A stretch of 64,000 bases of DNA from assembly GCF_000282495.1 (NCBI RefSeq), contig NZ_AKJE01000108.1, positions 1-64,000 of the forward strand. The letters run 5' to 3'. A model generated the notes under the pieces. That model was given only the letters and a program-made list of their open reading frames with translations, was not told the origin of the DNA and searched no databases. The position numbers were made by a program, and so were the translations under genes. How positions within the stretch are numbered: position 1 is the stretch's first letter; each line of letters starts with the position of its first letter. Source of the DNA: Pseudomonas sp. GM79. GTDB lineage: Bacteria > Pseudomonadota > Gammaproteobacteria > Pseudomonadales > Pseudomonadaceae. Below, piece after piece: positions 51,813 through 61,441 of this stretch.

Positions 51813-53395
51813 GGCAGCTCCTTCGGTGAATCAGCTTCAGGGGTAAGCGTTAGGTCGATCAGGCGACGGGCCAGGCGGATCAGACGATACAGTTTGAGTA
51901 AAAGACTGTCGGGCAGCCGTTCCAGTCCCACATCCACGGCGGGACGATCGGTCAGCGGGAGTTGATAGATCCCCAGCAATAGCTGGCCGAACAGGGCTGA
52001 GGGCAGTTGCTTGCGATCCTCCCAGTTCACGTCGTCTTGAGCACGCAGCAGGGCCATGAGCAATAAGTGAACGCCGGTCGCGCGAGGTGCTGCGAGATCA
52101 AGTCGCTCGATGTTCAGGGCGAAACCCAAGCCAAGCTCCTGATCGATGATGCTCTCGGGGTGTCCGGCATAGGCCGCCATTTCCCGCGCCAGTCCGGCGA
52201 TGGCTGAACGCAGTTGTTCGGGGCTATCCAGTGTTGGTGCGATGGTCCAGATGTCGTCGATCGTACAGGTTTCGACGGTCGGTGTTACTTCAGTGGCAGT
52301 GTTGCGATCGATTTGTTCGCGAATCTGTTGAACGCGTGACGGAGGGCTGACCGATGGGGTGACATTCGTTTCGTGCGGTGTGAGCAGCTCCTCTCTCGTT
52401 GGTTCGGTCTGGGTTCTGGGCTCAGTTGATTTGGAATGGGACTCGGAGGAGGGAGGCCCTGCCGCAGCTTCATCAACGCTCAGCAGATTCCTGTTCTCCG
52501 AGGGCGTGGTGACGACAACGCCAGGCGTCGAGATGACCCGTTGGGTGTCGCTCAGTTCCAGGGCCAACATACGGTAGGACTGTCCGAGCAAGCGGCTCAT
52601 GCGTTCGAGCAGTTCATCCTGGATCTGCTCAAGATCGAAGGACTCGGGTTCGGCATCGAAGTAACCCAGGGTATCGAGCCAAAATTCGGCGAACGCAATG
52701 GTGGCGGTTGGATAACGGTTCCAGGTTCGTTCAGCCTGGCTACGCAGAGTGATCAGGCGTTCGATCTGGGGTTTACCCAATCCGGCATACAGGGTTTGTG
52801 GAATGGCGGGCAACAAGTGTTCGAGGGTGTCGAGCATCCGGCTGATGTGCGATTGCGAAATCGGATAGCCTCCAGCGGCAAGACGTCGAGCTAGCTCACG
52901 TTGTGAGAGCACAGCTCCATCTGCTTCGAGCATGGTTTTGAGTTTGGCTACCGCCAGAGCCCGTTCGATGAAAGTGAGTTGGCCGTGCAGATCGCTTTCA
53001 GCCAGATGACCGAGTAGGGCGGTGATTTCATTGCTCCAAGGTCGGAACAGGCAATGAATCCGAAAGAAGCGCTCGTCACGGGTTTCCTGCCACAGCTCGC
53101 CGAGAATCGCCAAGCGCGTATTACCACCGTTGCGGATGATGAAATAGGTTTCTCCCGGGCGGCGGGTAATCGGCGGTGGTTGATCCAACCCGCGTTCACG
53201 GATGGACGCCTTGATATCGTCATACAGCGGATTACGGATGAAGCGCGGGTTGTGTTCGTAGGGTCGTAACTGCTCCAGCGTGACCAGCATAGGCGTATCG
53301 ATGAGTGGATCGGACAGCCGCTCCAGTTCTGGACCCCGAGGGAAGTGGTTCTGGTGCAGTTTGTCGGTGATCTGCTCCTGACTGAGCTTTTTCAT
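51809..53395 (-). CDS. parB: ICE ParB-family protein (PFGI-1 class)
   Basis: 528 residues from the ATG at 53395. ParB/Spo0J nuclease-like N-terminal domain: LVTLEQLRPYEHNPRFIRNP, IKASIRERGLDQPPPITRRP, YFIIRNGGNTRLAILGEL; then a KorB-like HTH (LSQRELARRLAAGGYPISQS, HISRMLDTLEHLLPAI). The C-terminal region is ICE-specific. Segregation or maintenance partner of ParA at 53705. Corresponds to TIGR03764. Confidence 0.88.
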   Translation of the reverse strand: MKKLSQEQITDKLHQNHFPRGPELERLSDPLIDTPMLVTLEQLRPYEHNPRFIRNPLYDDIKASIRERGLDQPPPITRRPGETYFIIRNGGNTRLAILGELWQETRDERFFRIHCLFRPWSNEITALLGHLAESDLHGQLTFIERALAVAKLKTMLEADGAVLSQRELARRLAAGGYPISQSHISRMLDTLEHLLPAIPQTLYAGLGKPQIERLITLRSQAERTWNRYPTATIAFAEFWLDTLGYFDAEPESFDLEQIQDELLERMSRLLGQSYRMLALELSDTQRVISTPGVVVTTPSENRNLLSVDEAAAGPPSSESHSKSTEPRTQTEPTREELLTPHETNVTPSVSPPSRVQQIREQIDRNTATEVTPTVETCTIDDIWTIAPTLDSPEQLRSAIAGLAREMAAYAGHPESIIDQELGLGFALNIERLDLAAPRATGVHLLLMALLRAQDDVNWEDRKQLPSALFGQLLLGIYQLPLTDRPAVDVGLERLPDSLLLKLYRLIRLARRLIDLTLTPEADSPKELP

Positions 53396-53409
53396 TTGAA
53401 CAACCTCAG

Positions 53410-53619
53410 TTAACGCTGGTTGCACAAATGGTCACCGACCTCGAACTTGACGAGCTCGGCAGTGCCCGAACCTTCGAAATGCCGGGACAGTTCTGCGAGG
53501 AGCCACCCCATGGCCGAGCGCCCACCCTGCAGACGAAAGACCACGGTGCAGTACTCCTCGCAAGGTGGGTGGTGTGGTCGAATGGATGGTTGAAGGATGA
53601 TGGGGAGTTGATCCAACAT
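53410..53619 (-). CDS. Small ICE protein between ParA and ParB
   Basis: 69 residues from the ATG at 53619 (75 if from 53637). MLDQLPIILQPSIRPHHPPC, GGRSAMGWLLAELSRHFEGS. Unrecognised. In related ICEs a dnaB helicase occupies this position; here only this small frame is present. Confidence 0.5.
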   Translation of the reverse strand: MLDQLPIILQPSIRPHHPPCEEYCTVVFRLQGGRSAMGWLLAELSRHFEGSGTAELVKFEVGDHLCNQR

Positions 53620-53704
53620 CAAAAGACTCCTTGCCAAACACAGTTGGCCTCAAGGTCGATCAAACAAAATGACTTGGCGAGAAATACCGGCTTGGGGATT
53701 CGTC

Positions 53705-54547
53705 TCATCGAACCTCCGCGTATCTGCTCACCGTAGAGATCGCTTCGCGCCATTCCGGAAACAACTCGATGGCCAGCGCTTGCATGGTTTCCAAAGGTGA
53801 GGGCGAGCGTCGTTCACGTGACTGGCGAGTCTCGATTCGGTGGACCGGTAGGCCAAGGGAGGCGGCATTGAGATAAGCCACTCGGTCTGGAACTACGGTT
53901 TCTAGAGCCGAGATGTTGGTAGCCCCTGCGAAGGTCTCGCGCAGGCCACGGATGATCATTCGGGTGTCTACCTGGATGCTATTTACCTGGTTGAGCAGCA
54001 GTCGCAACGGTGGTGGTGTAATGCCCAGGTGACGGAATGGTTCGAGCTCACTGAACAGCCTCAAGGTCCCGCGGCGCAGTTCGCGGGCGGCGAGCATTTC
54101 CGGCGTGATGGGGGAGAGGGCAAGATCGGAGGCAAGGACGGCCATCTCCAGCAGCACGCTACGTGCGCCCTGGGTGTCGATCAAAAACAAGTCATAACTG
54201 GGGCGGAAGTTGTCGAGTAAATTGCGCAGCCGTAATCGCCCGTCAGGGGCGTGTAGCAGCAATGTACTGAGTTGGCCTTGATCGTCGTTGGAGATGATCA
54301 GATCGAGTCCGGTGATCACTGTCCTGGAAATCATCTGGGCAGGTGCTGTTAGATTGAGTGCTATCAGCTCGTACGCACCAGCAACAGCTTTCTGGCTCAA
54401 GGCGTAATAGCTAGAGAGGGTGGGTTGGCTATCTAAATCGAGCAGCAGGACGCGTAGACCAGCATCCGCCAGCAGACCGCCGAGATTGGCGGCTACTGTG
54501 GTTTTGCCTACTCCACCTTTGGTGGAAACCACCGAGACCACACGCAT
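53705..54547 (-). CDS. parA: ParA/Soj-type ATPase of the ICE
   Basis: 280 residues. Deviant Walker A STKGGVGKTT (residues 8-17), LLLDLDSQPTLSSYYALS (Walker A' Asp), and FLIDTQGARSVLLEMA. In PFGI-1-class elements this gene lies near the right attachment site and supports ICE maintenance. Five bp downstream of the alpA-like gene. Confidence 0.9.
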   Translation of the reverse strand: MRVVSVVSTKGGVGKTTVAANLGGLLADAGLRVLLLDLDSQPTLSSYYALSQKAVAGAYELIALNLTAPAQMISRTVITGLDLIISNDDQGQLSTLLLHAPDGRLRLRNLLDNFRPSYDLFLIDTQGARSVLLEMAVLASDLALSPITPEMLAARELRRGTLRLFSELEPFRHLGITPPPLRLLLNQVNSIQVDTRMIIRGLRETFAGATNISALETVVPDRVAYLNAASLGLPVHRIETRQSRERRSPSPLETMQALAIELFPEWREAISTVSRYAEVR

Positions 54548-54551
54548 GGCA

Positions 54552-54782
54552 TCAGACCTGTTGGCCTAAACGCTCGATGATCCACCGTTCGATCTCCACT
54601 GAGTCCCAGCCTACGGCACGCAATCCAATGCGTTTGGCTTGAGGGAATTTGCCTTCCTTCATCAAGTTGTAGATATGCGCACGCTTGAAGCCGGTTTTAC
54701 GCTCCACCTCCTCACGCCGCATGATGTGACGTTCGAGCGGTGGTTGGAGTAGGTCTGCAATAGGTGAGAGCTGGTTGGACAT
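54552..54782 (-). CDS. AlpA-family regulator
   Basis: 76 residues from the ATG at 54782 (AGGAGT nine bases upstream). MerR-like winged helix: IMRREEVERKTGFKRAHIYN, MKEGKFPQAKRIG, and WDSVEIERWIIERL. Such proteins activate excision or partition genes of mobile elements. It heads the parA-parB operon. Confidence 0.85.
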   Translation of the reverse strand: MSNQLSPIADLLQPPLERHIMRREEVERKTGFKRAHIYNLMKEGKFPQAKRIGLRAVGWDSVEIERWIIERLGQQV

Positions 54783-54894
54783 GATGGTCACTCCTGGCGC
54801 CGATTGGCGCGTTCTGGGAAGTGACCTGAATTGAATAGCAGAAATGGGAATGAGTCATTGCACCGCAAGTGGGGCGATTGCAGCGCAATACGAC

Positions 54895-55644
54895 TCAGCG
54901 CTTGGAGAGGCTGCGCTTGGCAGCGGCGAATTTCTCATCCAGGGTGCGCTTGGAAATACCAGGCAGGTTTTTATGGTGAGCGGTCAGTGCGTCGACAATG
55001 GCGGCTTGGGACCGGAAAACAGAATGAGGTTTCCCAGAGGGGGAGTGATCTAGAAACAGACTGACCATTGCGCCGATAATGTGGAGGTAAGCGGTTTCGC
55101 TCCGGTCGCTGACCTTGCTATTGGTCTTGATCAGGTGATGGATGTTCTCCTTTTCCAGCCCGACAGCTTCAAGTTCATTCAGCAATTGTTGATAAGCTGT
55201 TTCTATATCCTTTATCTGTAGCTGCAAGGCATCCCGGTCGGCTTGTAAGGCCAGGTAGATACCGATACTGATATCTCCTTGTTGATCGAGTGATTGTTCG
55301 AAAAGAAAAGCTGGCCTCTGATCAGGGTAGTAGCGCGACATCCAAAATCTGAGGTCAGTATGGCGGACGGTTAGCTGACTGTGATCGACGGTGGTGCCAA
55401 TGGCGACAGGCATACCCAGGCAGCCGTAGGTCAGTTCACCATGTTGAATAGCATCGAGAATCTTCTCGGCATTGGTATTTAGGCATGGCCATTGTGGGAA
55501 CGCTGTGTTGAGCAGCTTTGGGTTGCGCCATGCTACCTCAAGAATTTCCGTTTCGTAGGCCATTAAATTGCACCAACGCAACGCTGCTTCAATGGGGCGA
55601 TAGAACAGTTTGGCGTATGGGTTGCAACTTTGGACAGCATACAT
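54895..55644 (-). CDS. ICE-end hypothetical protein, 249 residues
   Basis: Unrecognised. N-terminal helices (KLFYRPIEAALRWCNLMAYE), central coiled coil (about residues 130-170) and a conserved-looking end SGKPHSVFRSQAAIVDALTA, GISKRTLDEKFAAAKRSL. Proteins of this kind lie beside alpA/parA at ICE ends. It is the last ICE-like gene before aceE. AGGAGACTTCC upstream. Confidence 0.65.
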   Translation of the reverse strand: MYAVQSCNPYAKLFYRPIEAALRWCNLMAYETEILEVAWRNPKLLNTAFPQWPCLNTNAEKILDAIQHGELTYGCLGMPVAIGTTVDHSQLTVRHTDLRFWMSRYYPDQRPAFLFEQSLDQQGDISIGIYLALQADRDALQLQIKDIETAYQQLLNELEAVGLEKENIHHLIKTNSKVSDRSETAYLHIIGAMVSLFLDHSPSGKPHSVFRSQAAIVDALTAHHKNLPGISKRTLDEKFAAAKRSLSKR

Positions 55645-55944
55645 GCTGGAAGTCTCCTTGAAATGCGGGTGATGTCTTGACTATTTGGGATGCGCTCAAC
55701 CTTATCGATTGCTCCAACCGTTTAACGTCGATGGGCAAGCACCCTCGGCGAGAGATGTTGCACGGCAGCGAGTGGCCGTGACTGAAGCGATTCTGCCGCC
55801 CCTTCTGCACTGATATCGATCCCTCGCCGACCCCAAGACGAGTGAGCCGCACTCTGCACGTTCTGGAACTGATATTCATCCTTCTGAGGGGGGCTGCTCC
55901 TTGCTTTTTCGATCCTCTGTATCTGCTTATTAAACATTTGATAA
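55645..55944. other. Right boundary region of the ICE
   Basis: About 300 bp between the last ICE-like gene and the aceE promoter. A minus-strand frame of 76 codons (55722-55952, start MSNYQMFNKQIQRIEKARSS) exists but lacks a good ribosome site and runs over the aceE promoter. No tRNA or clear attachment repeat seen. Confidence 0.3.
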
Positions 55945-55945
55945 T

Positions 55946-55974
55946 TTGACATTTGTCAGGAATATATGGATAAA
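55946..55974 (+). promoter_or_regulatory. aceE promoter with nested inverted repeats
   Basis: TTGACA (55946-55951), 17 bp, GATAAA (55969-55974). TGACA-TT-TGTCA (55947-55958) overlaps the -35, and AAACATTT (55932-55939) is mirrored by AAATGTTT (55972-55979). Suggests regulator binding. Confidence 0.6.
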
Positions 55975-56027
55975 TGTTTGTTATATTTAATAGGTATAAC
56001 AATTAAAGAATAACACAGGAGAAGCCT

Positions 56028-58736
56028 ATGACCCATTCCAATTCCCCAGCCCTGGCGGCCTTGACGCTGGAGCAGAATCAAACCGACGCGCAAGAAATGG
56101 TCGAATGGCGTGAGGCTCTGCTATCGCTGATAGAGAATGCGGGGCCGGAGCGTGCGCGGGAAATCCTCGACATGCTCACGACCATTGCTCGCGATCCTGC
56201 CATTGGTTGGCATCCCGTCCACGGAACGCCTTACATCAACACTATCCCGGTAGAGCAACAGCCAGCATTTCCCGGTGATTTGGCTATCGAGGAGCGGCTA
56301 GCGGCAATCATGCGCTGGAACGCGCTGGCGATGGTGGTACGGGCTAACCAGGCTTATGGCGAACTGGGCGGACACATCGCCAGCTATGCGAGTGCTGCGG
56401 ATCTTTTCGAAGTCGGCTTCAATCATTTCTTCCGCGCCAGCAATGGCACGCTCGGCGGCGATCTGGTGTTCTATCAACCGCACTCGTCCCCTGGGGTCTA
56501 TGCCCGTGCCTTTCTGGAAGGGCGCCTGAGCGAACATAACCTTGAGCATTACCGCCAGGAAATCACCGCACGGCGTAGCGGCATTCAGGGGCTTTCCAGC
56601 TATCCGCATCCCTGGCTGATGCCTGACTTCTGGCAATTCCCCACCGGCTCCATGGGCATTGGGCCGATCAGCTCGATCTACCAGGCGCGGTTCATGCGCT
56701 ACCTGCAGCACCGTGGTTTGCAGGACACCACCGGGCGGACCGTGTGGGGGGTATTCGGCGATGGTGAGATGGACGAGCCGGAGAGCATGTCGGCACTGAC
56801 CCTGGCTGCCCGTGAAGGCCTGGACAATCTGACCTGGGTGGTCAATTGCAATCTGCAGCGCCTGGACGGTCCTGTGCGTGGCAACGGCCGCATCATTGAC
56901 GAACTGGAGGCTTTGTTCAGCGGTGCCGGCTGGAATGTCATCAAGCTGGTCTGGGGGTCGGATTGGGACGGTCTGTTTGCCCGCGACAAGGACGGTACGC
57001 TGGTGCGGACCTTGTCGCAGACGGTGGACGGTCAGTTCCAGACCTTTGCCGCAAAGGATGGGCGTTATAACCGCGACCATTTCTTTGGCCAGAACGAGGC
57101 GTTGGCCCAGCTCGCCCAAGGTCTTACTGACGAGCAGATCGATCGCCTCAAGCGTGGCGGGCATGACATGGTGAAAATCTTCGCCGCCTACCAGGCTGCG
57201 ACGCTGCACAGTGGTCGCCCGACCGTGATTCTGGCTCAGACAAAGAAGGGCTACGGCATGGGCGAGGCAGGGCAAGGCAAGATGACCACCCATCAGCAGA
57301 AGAAGCTGGATCGGGACGCGCTGATCGCGATCCGTAACCGCTCCAATCTTCCGCTTTCGGACGAGCAGGTCGAGTCTCTGAGTTTCTACAAGCCTGCCGA
57401 TGACAGTGCGGAAATGCGCTATTTACATGAGCGACGCCAGGCGCTCGGTGGTTACATGCCAACCCGCAGCACCACTGCGGCGGTCGTGCCAGTGCCTGAC
57501 TTGAAGGGCTACGGTGGTTTCGCGACCCAGGCCGAAGGCAAGGAAATGTCCACCACCATGGCCTTCGTGCGCATGCTCGGCAACCTGCTCAAGGACAAGC
57601 AGCTGGGGCCGCGGGTGGTGCCGATTGTCGCTGACGAAGCACGCACCTTTGGCATGGCTAACCTGTTCAAGCAGATCGGCATCTATTCGAGTGTCGGTCA
57701 GCGTTATGAACCGGAAGATATCGGTTCGATTCTCAGTTATCGCGAAGCCATGGATGGGCAGATTCTTGAGGAGGGCATCAGCGAGGCGGGGGCCATCAGT
57801 TCCTGGGTTGCAGCGGCCACCAGCTATTCGGCGCATGGTCTGGCCATGCTGCCGTTCTATATCTACTACTCGATGTTCGGCTTCCAGCGTGTTGGTGATT
57901 TGATCTGGGCCGCCGCCGATCAGCGGGCTCGCGGTTTTCTCCTCGGTGCTACAGCCGGCCGGACCACGTTGGGCGGCGAGGGGCTGCAGCACCAGGATGG
58001 CAGCAGTCACCTGATTGCTTCGATGGTGCCCAACTGTCGCGCCTACGACCCGGCCTTCGCTGGTGAGTTCGCGGTGATCCTTGATCATGGGATGCGACAG
58101 ATGCTGGAACGTCAGGTTGACGAGTTCTATTACGTGACCTTGATGAATGAGAATTACGCGCAGCCGACGCTACCGGAAGGTGTCGAGTCAGACATCATCA
58201 AAGGCATGTACCGTTATGGCGCACAGCCGGTGGACAGTTCGCGCGGGAGCGTGCGACTACTCGGTTCGGGAACAATTTTGCTTGAAGTGATCGCTGCCGC
58301 TGAGCTGCTGGCTCAAGACTGGAACATCGAAAGCGAAATCTGGAGTGTGACCAGTTTCAGTGAGCTGGCTCGCGATGCTCGCGAAGTCGAGCGCTGGAAT
58401 CGCCTGCACCCGCAGCAGGGGGCCAAACAGAGTCACGTCGGCAAGTGCTTGCCGGTGGGGGTGCCGGTGATCGCCGCGACTGACTACGTGCGTGCCTTGC
58501 CAAATCTAATTGGCGCCTATGTCGAGGCGCGTTATATCGCCCTAGGCACTGACGGATTCGGCCGTAGCGATACGCGCGCGGCCCTGCGCAATTTCTTCGA
58601 AGTGGATCGGCACCAGATCGCGCTGAGTGCGCTCGCATCGCTGGTGCAGGAAGGCAAGCTCAAGCCTGAGGTCTGTGCCCAAGCTATCGAGCGTTATGGC
58701 ATCGATGCCGACTCGGTCGCGCCCTGGGAGTGCTAA
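56028..58736 (+). CDS. aceE: Pyruvate dehydrogenase E1, homodimeric type
   Basis: 902 residues, usual length. Decarboxylates pyruvate with thiamine diphosphate and acetylates E2. N-terminal YINTIPVEQQPAFPGDLAIE; ThDP motif GDGEMDEPES…NLQRLDGPVRGN; active-site region GSMGIGPISSIYQARFMRYL; C-terminal GTDGFGRSDTRAALRNFFEV. AGGAG precedes the ATG. Followed 106 bp later by aceF. The location beside an ICE and catabolic genes suggests an accessory second copy rather than the housekeeping locus (inference). Confidence 0.93.
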   Translation: MTHSNSPALAALTLEQNQTDAQEMVEWREALLSLIENAGPERAREILDMLTTIARDPAIGWHPVHGTPYINTIPVEQQPAFPGDLAIEERLAAIMRWNALAMVVRANQAYGELGGHIASYASAADLFEVGFNHFFRASNGTLGGDLVFYQPHSSPGVYARAFLEGRLSEHNLEHYRQEITARRSGIQGLSSYPHPWLMPDFWQFPTGSMGIGPISSIYQARFMRYLQHRGLQDTTGRTVWGVFGDGEMDEPESMSALTLAAREGLDNLTWVVNCNLQRLDGPVRGNGRIIDELEALFSGAGWNVIKLVWGSDWDGLFARDKDGTLVRTLSQTVDGQFQTFAAKDGRYNRDHFFGQNEALAQLAQGLTDEQIDRLKRGGHDMVKIFAAYQAATLHSGRPTVILAQTKKGYGMGEAGQGKMTTHQQKKLDRDALIAIRNRSNLPLSDEQVESLSFYKPADDSAEMRYLHERRQALGGYMPTRSTTAAVVPVPDLKGYGGFATQAEGKEMSTTMAFVRMLGNLLKDKQLGPRVVPIVADEARTFGMANLFKQIGIYSSVGQRYEPEDIGSILSYREAMDGQILEEGISEAGAISSWVAAATSYSAHGLAMLPFYIYYSMFGFQRVGDLIWAAADQRARGFLLGATAGRTTLGGEGLQHQDGSSHLIASMVPNCRAYDPAFAGEFAVILDHGMRQMLERQVDEFYYVTLMNENYAQPTLPEGVESDIIKGMYRYGAQPVDSSRGSVRLLGSGTILLEVIAAAELLAQDWNIESEIWSVTSFSELARDAREVERWNRLHPQQGAKQSHVGKCLPVGVPVIAATDYVRALPNLIGAYVEARYIALGTDGFGRSDTRAALRNFFEVDRHQIALSALASLVQEGKLKPEVCAQAIERYGIDADSVAPWEC

Positions 58737-58842
58737 GTACGGCACCAAGGCTGCTTGTTCCGCGCGGCGCCGCCAGGTGCCGCCGATCATCTTGTTCGGG
58801 CTGACTGGGTTCAGTCCGGCTTACTTCGTCAGGAGTTTAGGC

Positions 58843-60162
58843 ATGAGTACACTGCAGGAGATTCGGGTTCCCGACATCGGTGATTACAAGGAAGTGGACA
58901 TCATCGAAGTGCTGGTCAGTCCCGGCGAATCGGTCGTCGATGGGCAGAGCCTGGTCGTCGTCGAGACCGACAAGGCCTCGATAGAGATACCCGCCGCGCA
59001 GGCTGGTGTAATCAAGACGTTGAATGTCGTGGTGGGCGACAAGATCAGTGAAGGGTCGCTGATTGCGATGATGGAGGTGGCTCCAGCACCCGGCATGGCG
59101 ATCCCGGTCACCGCCCCCTTGCCTGAGCCAGCGCCGGCAGCTGTTACGCTGTCTGTAGAACCACCGGCTCAGCCTGTAGAGCGTGCGCCCGTCGTGGTTT
59201 CGCCACTCGCACAGGAATTGACTGAGGCCAAGGGCGAGCTGCCCTTTGCATCGCCTTCAATCCGTAAGCTGGCTCGCGAACTGGGTGTCCCTCTGGCCGA
59301 GATTCGCGGTACAGGCGTTCGAGGTCGAATTTCCCGGGCGGATGTCGAGAGTTTCATCAAACGCGTCATGACCGGGCAGGCTCAGACTGAAGCCCAGAAA
59401 GCCAACACACCTGCTGCAGGTGGCGGTTTATCTGGCCTGCTGCCTTGGCCGCAGGTGGACTTTGCCAAGTTCGGTCCGGTCGAGCGCCAGGATCTCTCAC
59501 GCATCAAGAAAATCAGCGGCGCGAACCTGCACCGTAACTGGGTGATGATCCCTCACGTCACCAACCATGACGATGCCGACATTACAGAGTTGGAAGCCTT
59601 CCGCGTACAGCTCAACAAAGAGTACGAGAAGGCTGGGGTGAAGGTCACGTTGCTGGCCTTACTGATGAAAGCTTGCGCAGTGGCCCTGAAGAAATTTCCG
59701 GGATTCAACGCCAGTCTGGATGGCGAACAAATCGTACTCAAGCAGTACTTCCATATTGGCTTTGCCGCCGACACCCCAAACGGTCTGGTAGTACCCGTAA
59801 TCCGCGACGTCGACCAGAAAGGGGTGATTGCCATCGCAAGGGAGATGGCTGAGTTGTCGGCCAAGGCGCGTGACGGCAAATTGGGACCAGCTGAGATGAG
59901 CGGCGGTTGCTTCTCGATCTCATCGCTTGGCGGTATCGGTGGCACTTATTTCACGCCCATCATCAACGCACCGGAAGTTGCAATCCTCGGTGTCGGGAAG
60001 AGCGCTACCAAGCTGGTTTGGAATGGCAAGGAAGGTGTGCCTCGCTTGATCTTGCCTCTGAGTCTCAGTTGGGATCACCGGGTAATTGACGGGGCCGCAG
60101 CCGGACGTTTCAACGCTTTTCTGGCTCAATTGTTGGCGGACTTCCGGCGCTTGATGCTGTAA
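58843..60162 (+). CDS. aceF: Dihydrolipoyl acetyltransferase E2
   Basis: 439 residues from the ATG at 58843 (AGGAG upstream). One lipoyl domain (VVETDKASIEIPA, lipoyl-lysine near residue 42), Pro/Ala linker, E1/E3-binding domain (SPSIRKLARELGVPLAEIRG) and acetyltransferase core with SLSWDHRVIDGAAAG (H-x3-D). Pseudomonas housekeeping AceF normally has more than one lipoyl domain, so this is a shorter form. No lpd gene is in the window. Confidence 0.92.
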   Translation: MSTLQEIRVPDIGDYKEVDIIEVLVSPGESVVDGQSLVVVETDKASIEIPAAQAGVIKTLNVVVGDKISEGSLIAMMEVAPAPGMAIPVTAPLPEPAPAAVTLSVEPPAQPVERAPVVVSPLAQELTEAKGELPFASPSIRKLARELGVPLAEIRGTGVRGRISRADVESFIKRVMTGQAQTEAQKANTPAAGGGLSGLLPWPQVDFAKFGPVERQDLSRIKKISGANLHRNWVMIPHVTNHDDADITELEAFRVQLNKEYEKAGVKVTLLALLMKACAVALKKFPGFNASLDGEQIVLKQYFHIGFAADTPNGLVVPVIRDVDQKGVIAIAREMAELSAKARDGKLGPAEMSGGCFSISSLGGIGGTYFTPIINAPEVAILGVGKSATKLVWNGKEGVPRLILPLSLSWDHRVIDGAAAGRFNAFLAQLLADFRRLML

Positions 60163-60236
60163 GGGAAGGGGTGTAAGACGTTAGAGGGAGGGCTTGATAA
60201 TGCACGCTCCCTCATTACCTACTTAGGTAAAGAAAA

Positions 60237-60261
60237 GCAACGCAGCTGTGAGCTGCGTTGC
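60237..60261 (-). terminator. Terminator between convergent aceF and enoyl-CoA hydratase
   Basis: GCAACGCAGCT-GTG-AGCTGCGTTGC, perfect 11-bp stem; on the minus strand TTTTCTTTACC follows. Another stem (GAGGGAG/CTCCCTC) lies at about 60184-60213. Confidence 0.7.
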
Positions 60262-60311
60262 GATACCAATTGTTCAGGGCAAGCTTGCGAGCAGCCTCTC
60301 CCGGAGAGCGG

Positions 60312-61082
60312 TTAGCTTCCAAAGCGTATGAAGCTCGCCTGTGCCTCGGGGCTACTGGTCATCTCCATAAAGAGGCTATTCGCGGCGATATCAGCACCTT
60401 CGTCCGCACACTGTGACGCGAAATAGCGCTTCACCGCTTCGGATTGTCGACGTGGCAAGGCGGCAAGCTGGCTGGCAATCTTCAAAGCTGTATCGCGAAC
60501 TTCGCTTGCGCTGTCGACCAGAATATCCGCCAGTCCGAGACGATGAGCCTCTGCGCCCGTAAGCGTCTCTATCCCCCAGGACAGCCGCCGCGCAGCCGGC
60601 ATCCCGATTCGACTGCCGACCGACGCAAGGCCCCACGCGGGGAACAGCCCAATTGGTACTTCTGGCAGGCTCCATCGCGAGGCCGCGTCGGTGACGACGA
60701 TGTCGCAGGATGTGGCAAGGGTGAGGCCTCCACCGACGGCAAAGCCATGAACTGCTGAAACCACCGGTTTAGCACACTGTCCGATCATCCTGGCGAGGCG
60801 ACCTGATTCTGCTTCAAAAGAACGTCTTTGAGCTGGGGTCATGGATGTCAGGCCGCCAAGGTCACTGCCGGCGCAAAAGCCTCTGCCTTCACCAACGAGC
60901 AGGATTGCACCGACGCTGGCATCCTCGTTGATGTCCGCTAAAGCCTCGGTCAGGCTGGCGACAAGCGCACTGGACATTGCATTGCGTTGCATCGGTCGAT
61001 TAAGGGTAAGGATCTCAATCTCCCCTTGCCTTTGGCGTAGGACAGGCGTTATCGGATGGGCGGCTGGAGTCGAAGGTTGCAT
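60312..61082 (-). CDS. Enoyl-CoA hydratase/isomerase
   Basis: 256 residues, crotonase fold. LNRPMQRNAMSSALVASLTE, oxyanion-hole segments GEGRGFCAGSDLGGL and VHGFAVGGGLTLATSCDIVV, then SRWSLPEVPIGLFPAWGLAS with a glutamate at the usual catalytic position. Hydrates or isomerises an enoyl-CoA. TTCAGGAGAAATC before the ATG. Near aceEF and an iron-sulfur reductase, hinting at an aromatic or ring-cleavage catabolic set (inference). Confidence 0.88.
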   Translation of the reverse strand: MQPSTPAAHPITPVLRQRQGEIEILTLNRPMQRNAMSSALVASLTEALADINEDASVGAILLVGEGRGFCAGSDLGGLTSMTPAQRRSFEAESGRLARMIGQCAKPVVSAVHGFAVGGGLTLATSCDIVVTDAASRWSLPEVPIGLFPAWGLASVGSRIGMPAARRLSWGIETLTGAEAHRLGLADILVDSASEVRDTALKIASQLAALPRRQSEAVKRYFASQCADEGADIAANSLFMEMTSSPEAQASFIRFGS

Positions 61083-61441
61083 GATGATTTCTCCTGAAAA
61101 GTTTGATGATTAAGGTCGGTAGGTCACGGGTATTGCGGCGAAAAAAAGGCTGCTTAATACCGGCTATTTCGTAGTAGCGACAGGTGCTATCCAGGAGAGC
61201 GCCGTATGTCTAGATTGACTCGGTAGCCCTCTGCCGGGGTTATATTGACATCCCTGCAAAATAGATCTAATTTGCGTTCTATGCAATGTCATGTGCTGGC
61301 TACTGGCGCGGATGTTCTACTCACTATAAAAATAAAATGGAGACAAGAAGTGACTCTACTCGCGAAGGGCCGCGTGGCAGTGCATCAGCCTGTTACACGC
61401 GTTGAACTTGTCTGCCTCATCACTGCGCTGGAGGGTGTCAA
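61083..61441. other. Spacer before the iron-sulfur reductase
   Basis: A short plus-strand frame starting GTG at about 61347 (VTLLAKGRVAVHQPVTRVEL and on) ends with a TGA overlapping the reductase ATG and is preceded by GGAGACAAGA. It may be a 31-residue coupled peptide or the tail of a degraded gene. No other gene seen. Confidence 0.35.

Noticed and set aside
55722..55952. 76-codon minus-strand frame at the right ICE edge
   Set aside because: Weak start context and overlap with the aceE promoter; the translation could be real but nothing supports it.
15400..56020. Complete, mobile ICE with attachment sites at a tRNA gene
   Set aside because: No tRNA, no flanking direct repeat, no terminal integrase and no relaxase seen.
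56298..57293. 331-codon minus-strand frame opposite aceE
   Set aside because: Mirror frame of a conserved enzyme; His/Gly/Arg-rich translation typical of antisense to GC-rich coding DNA.
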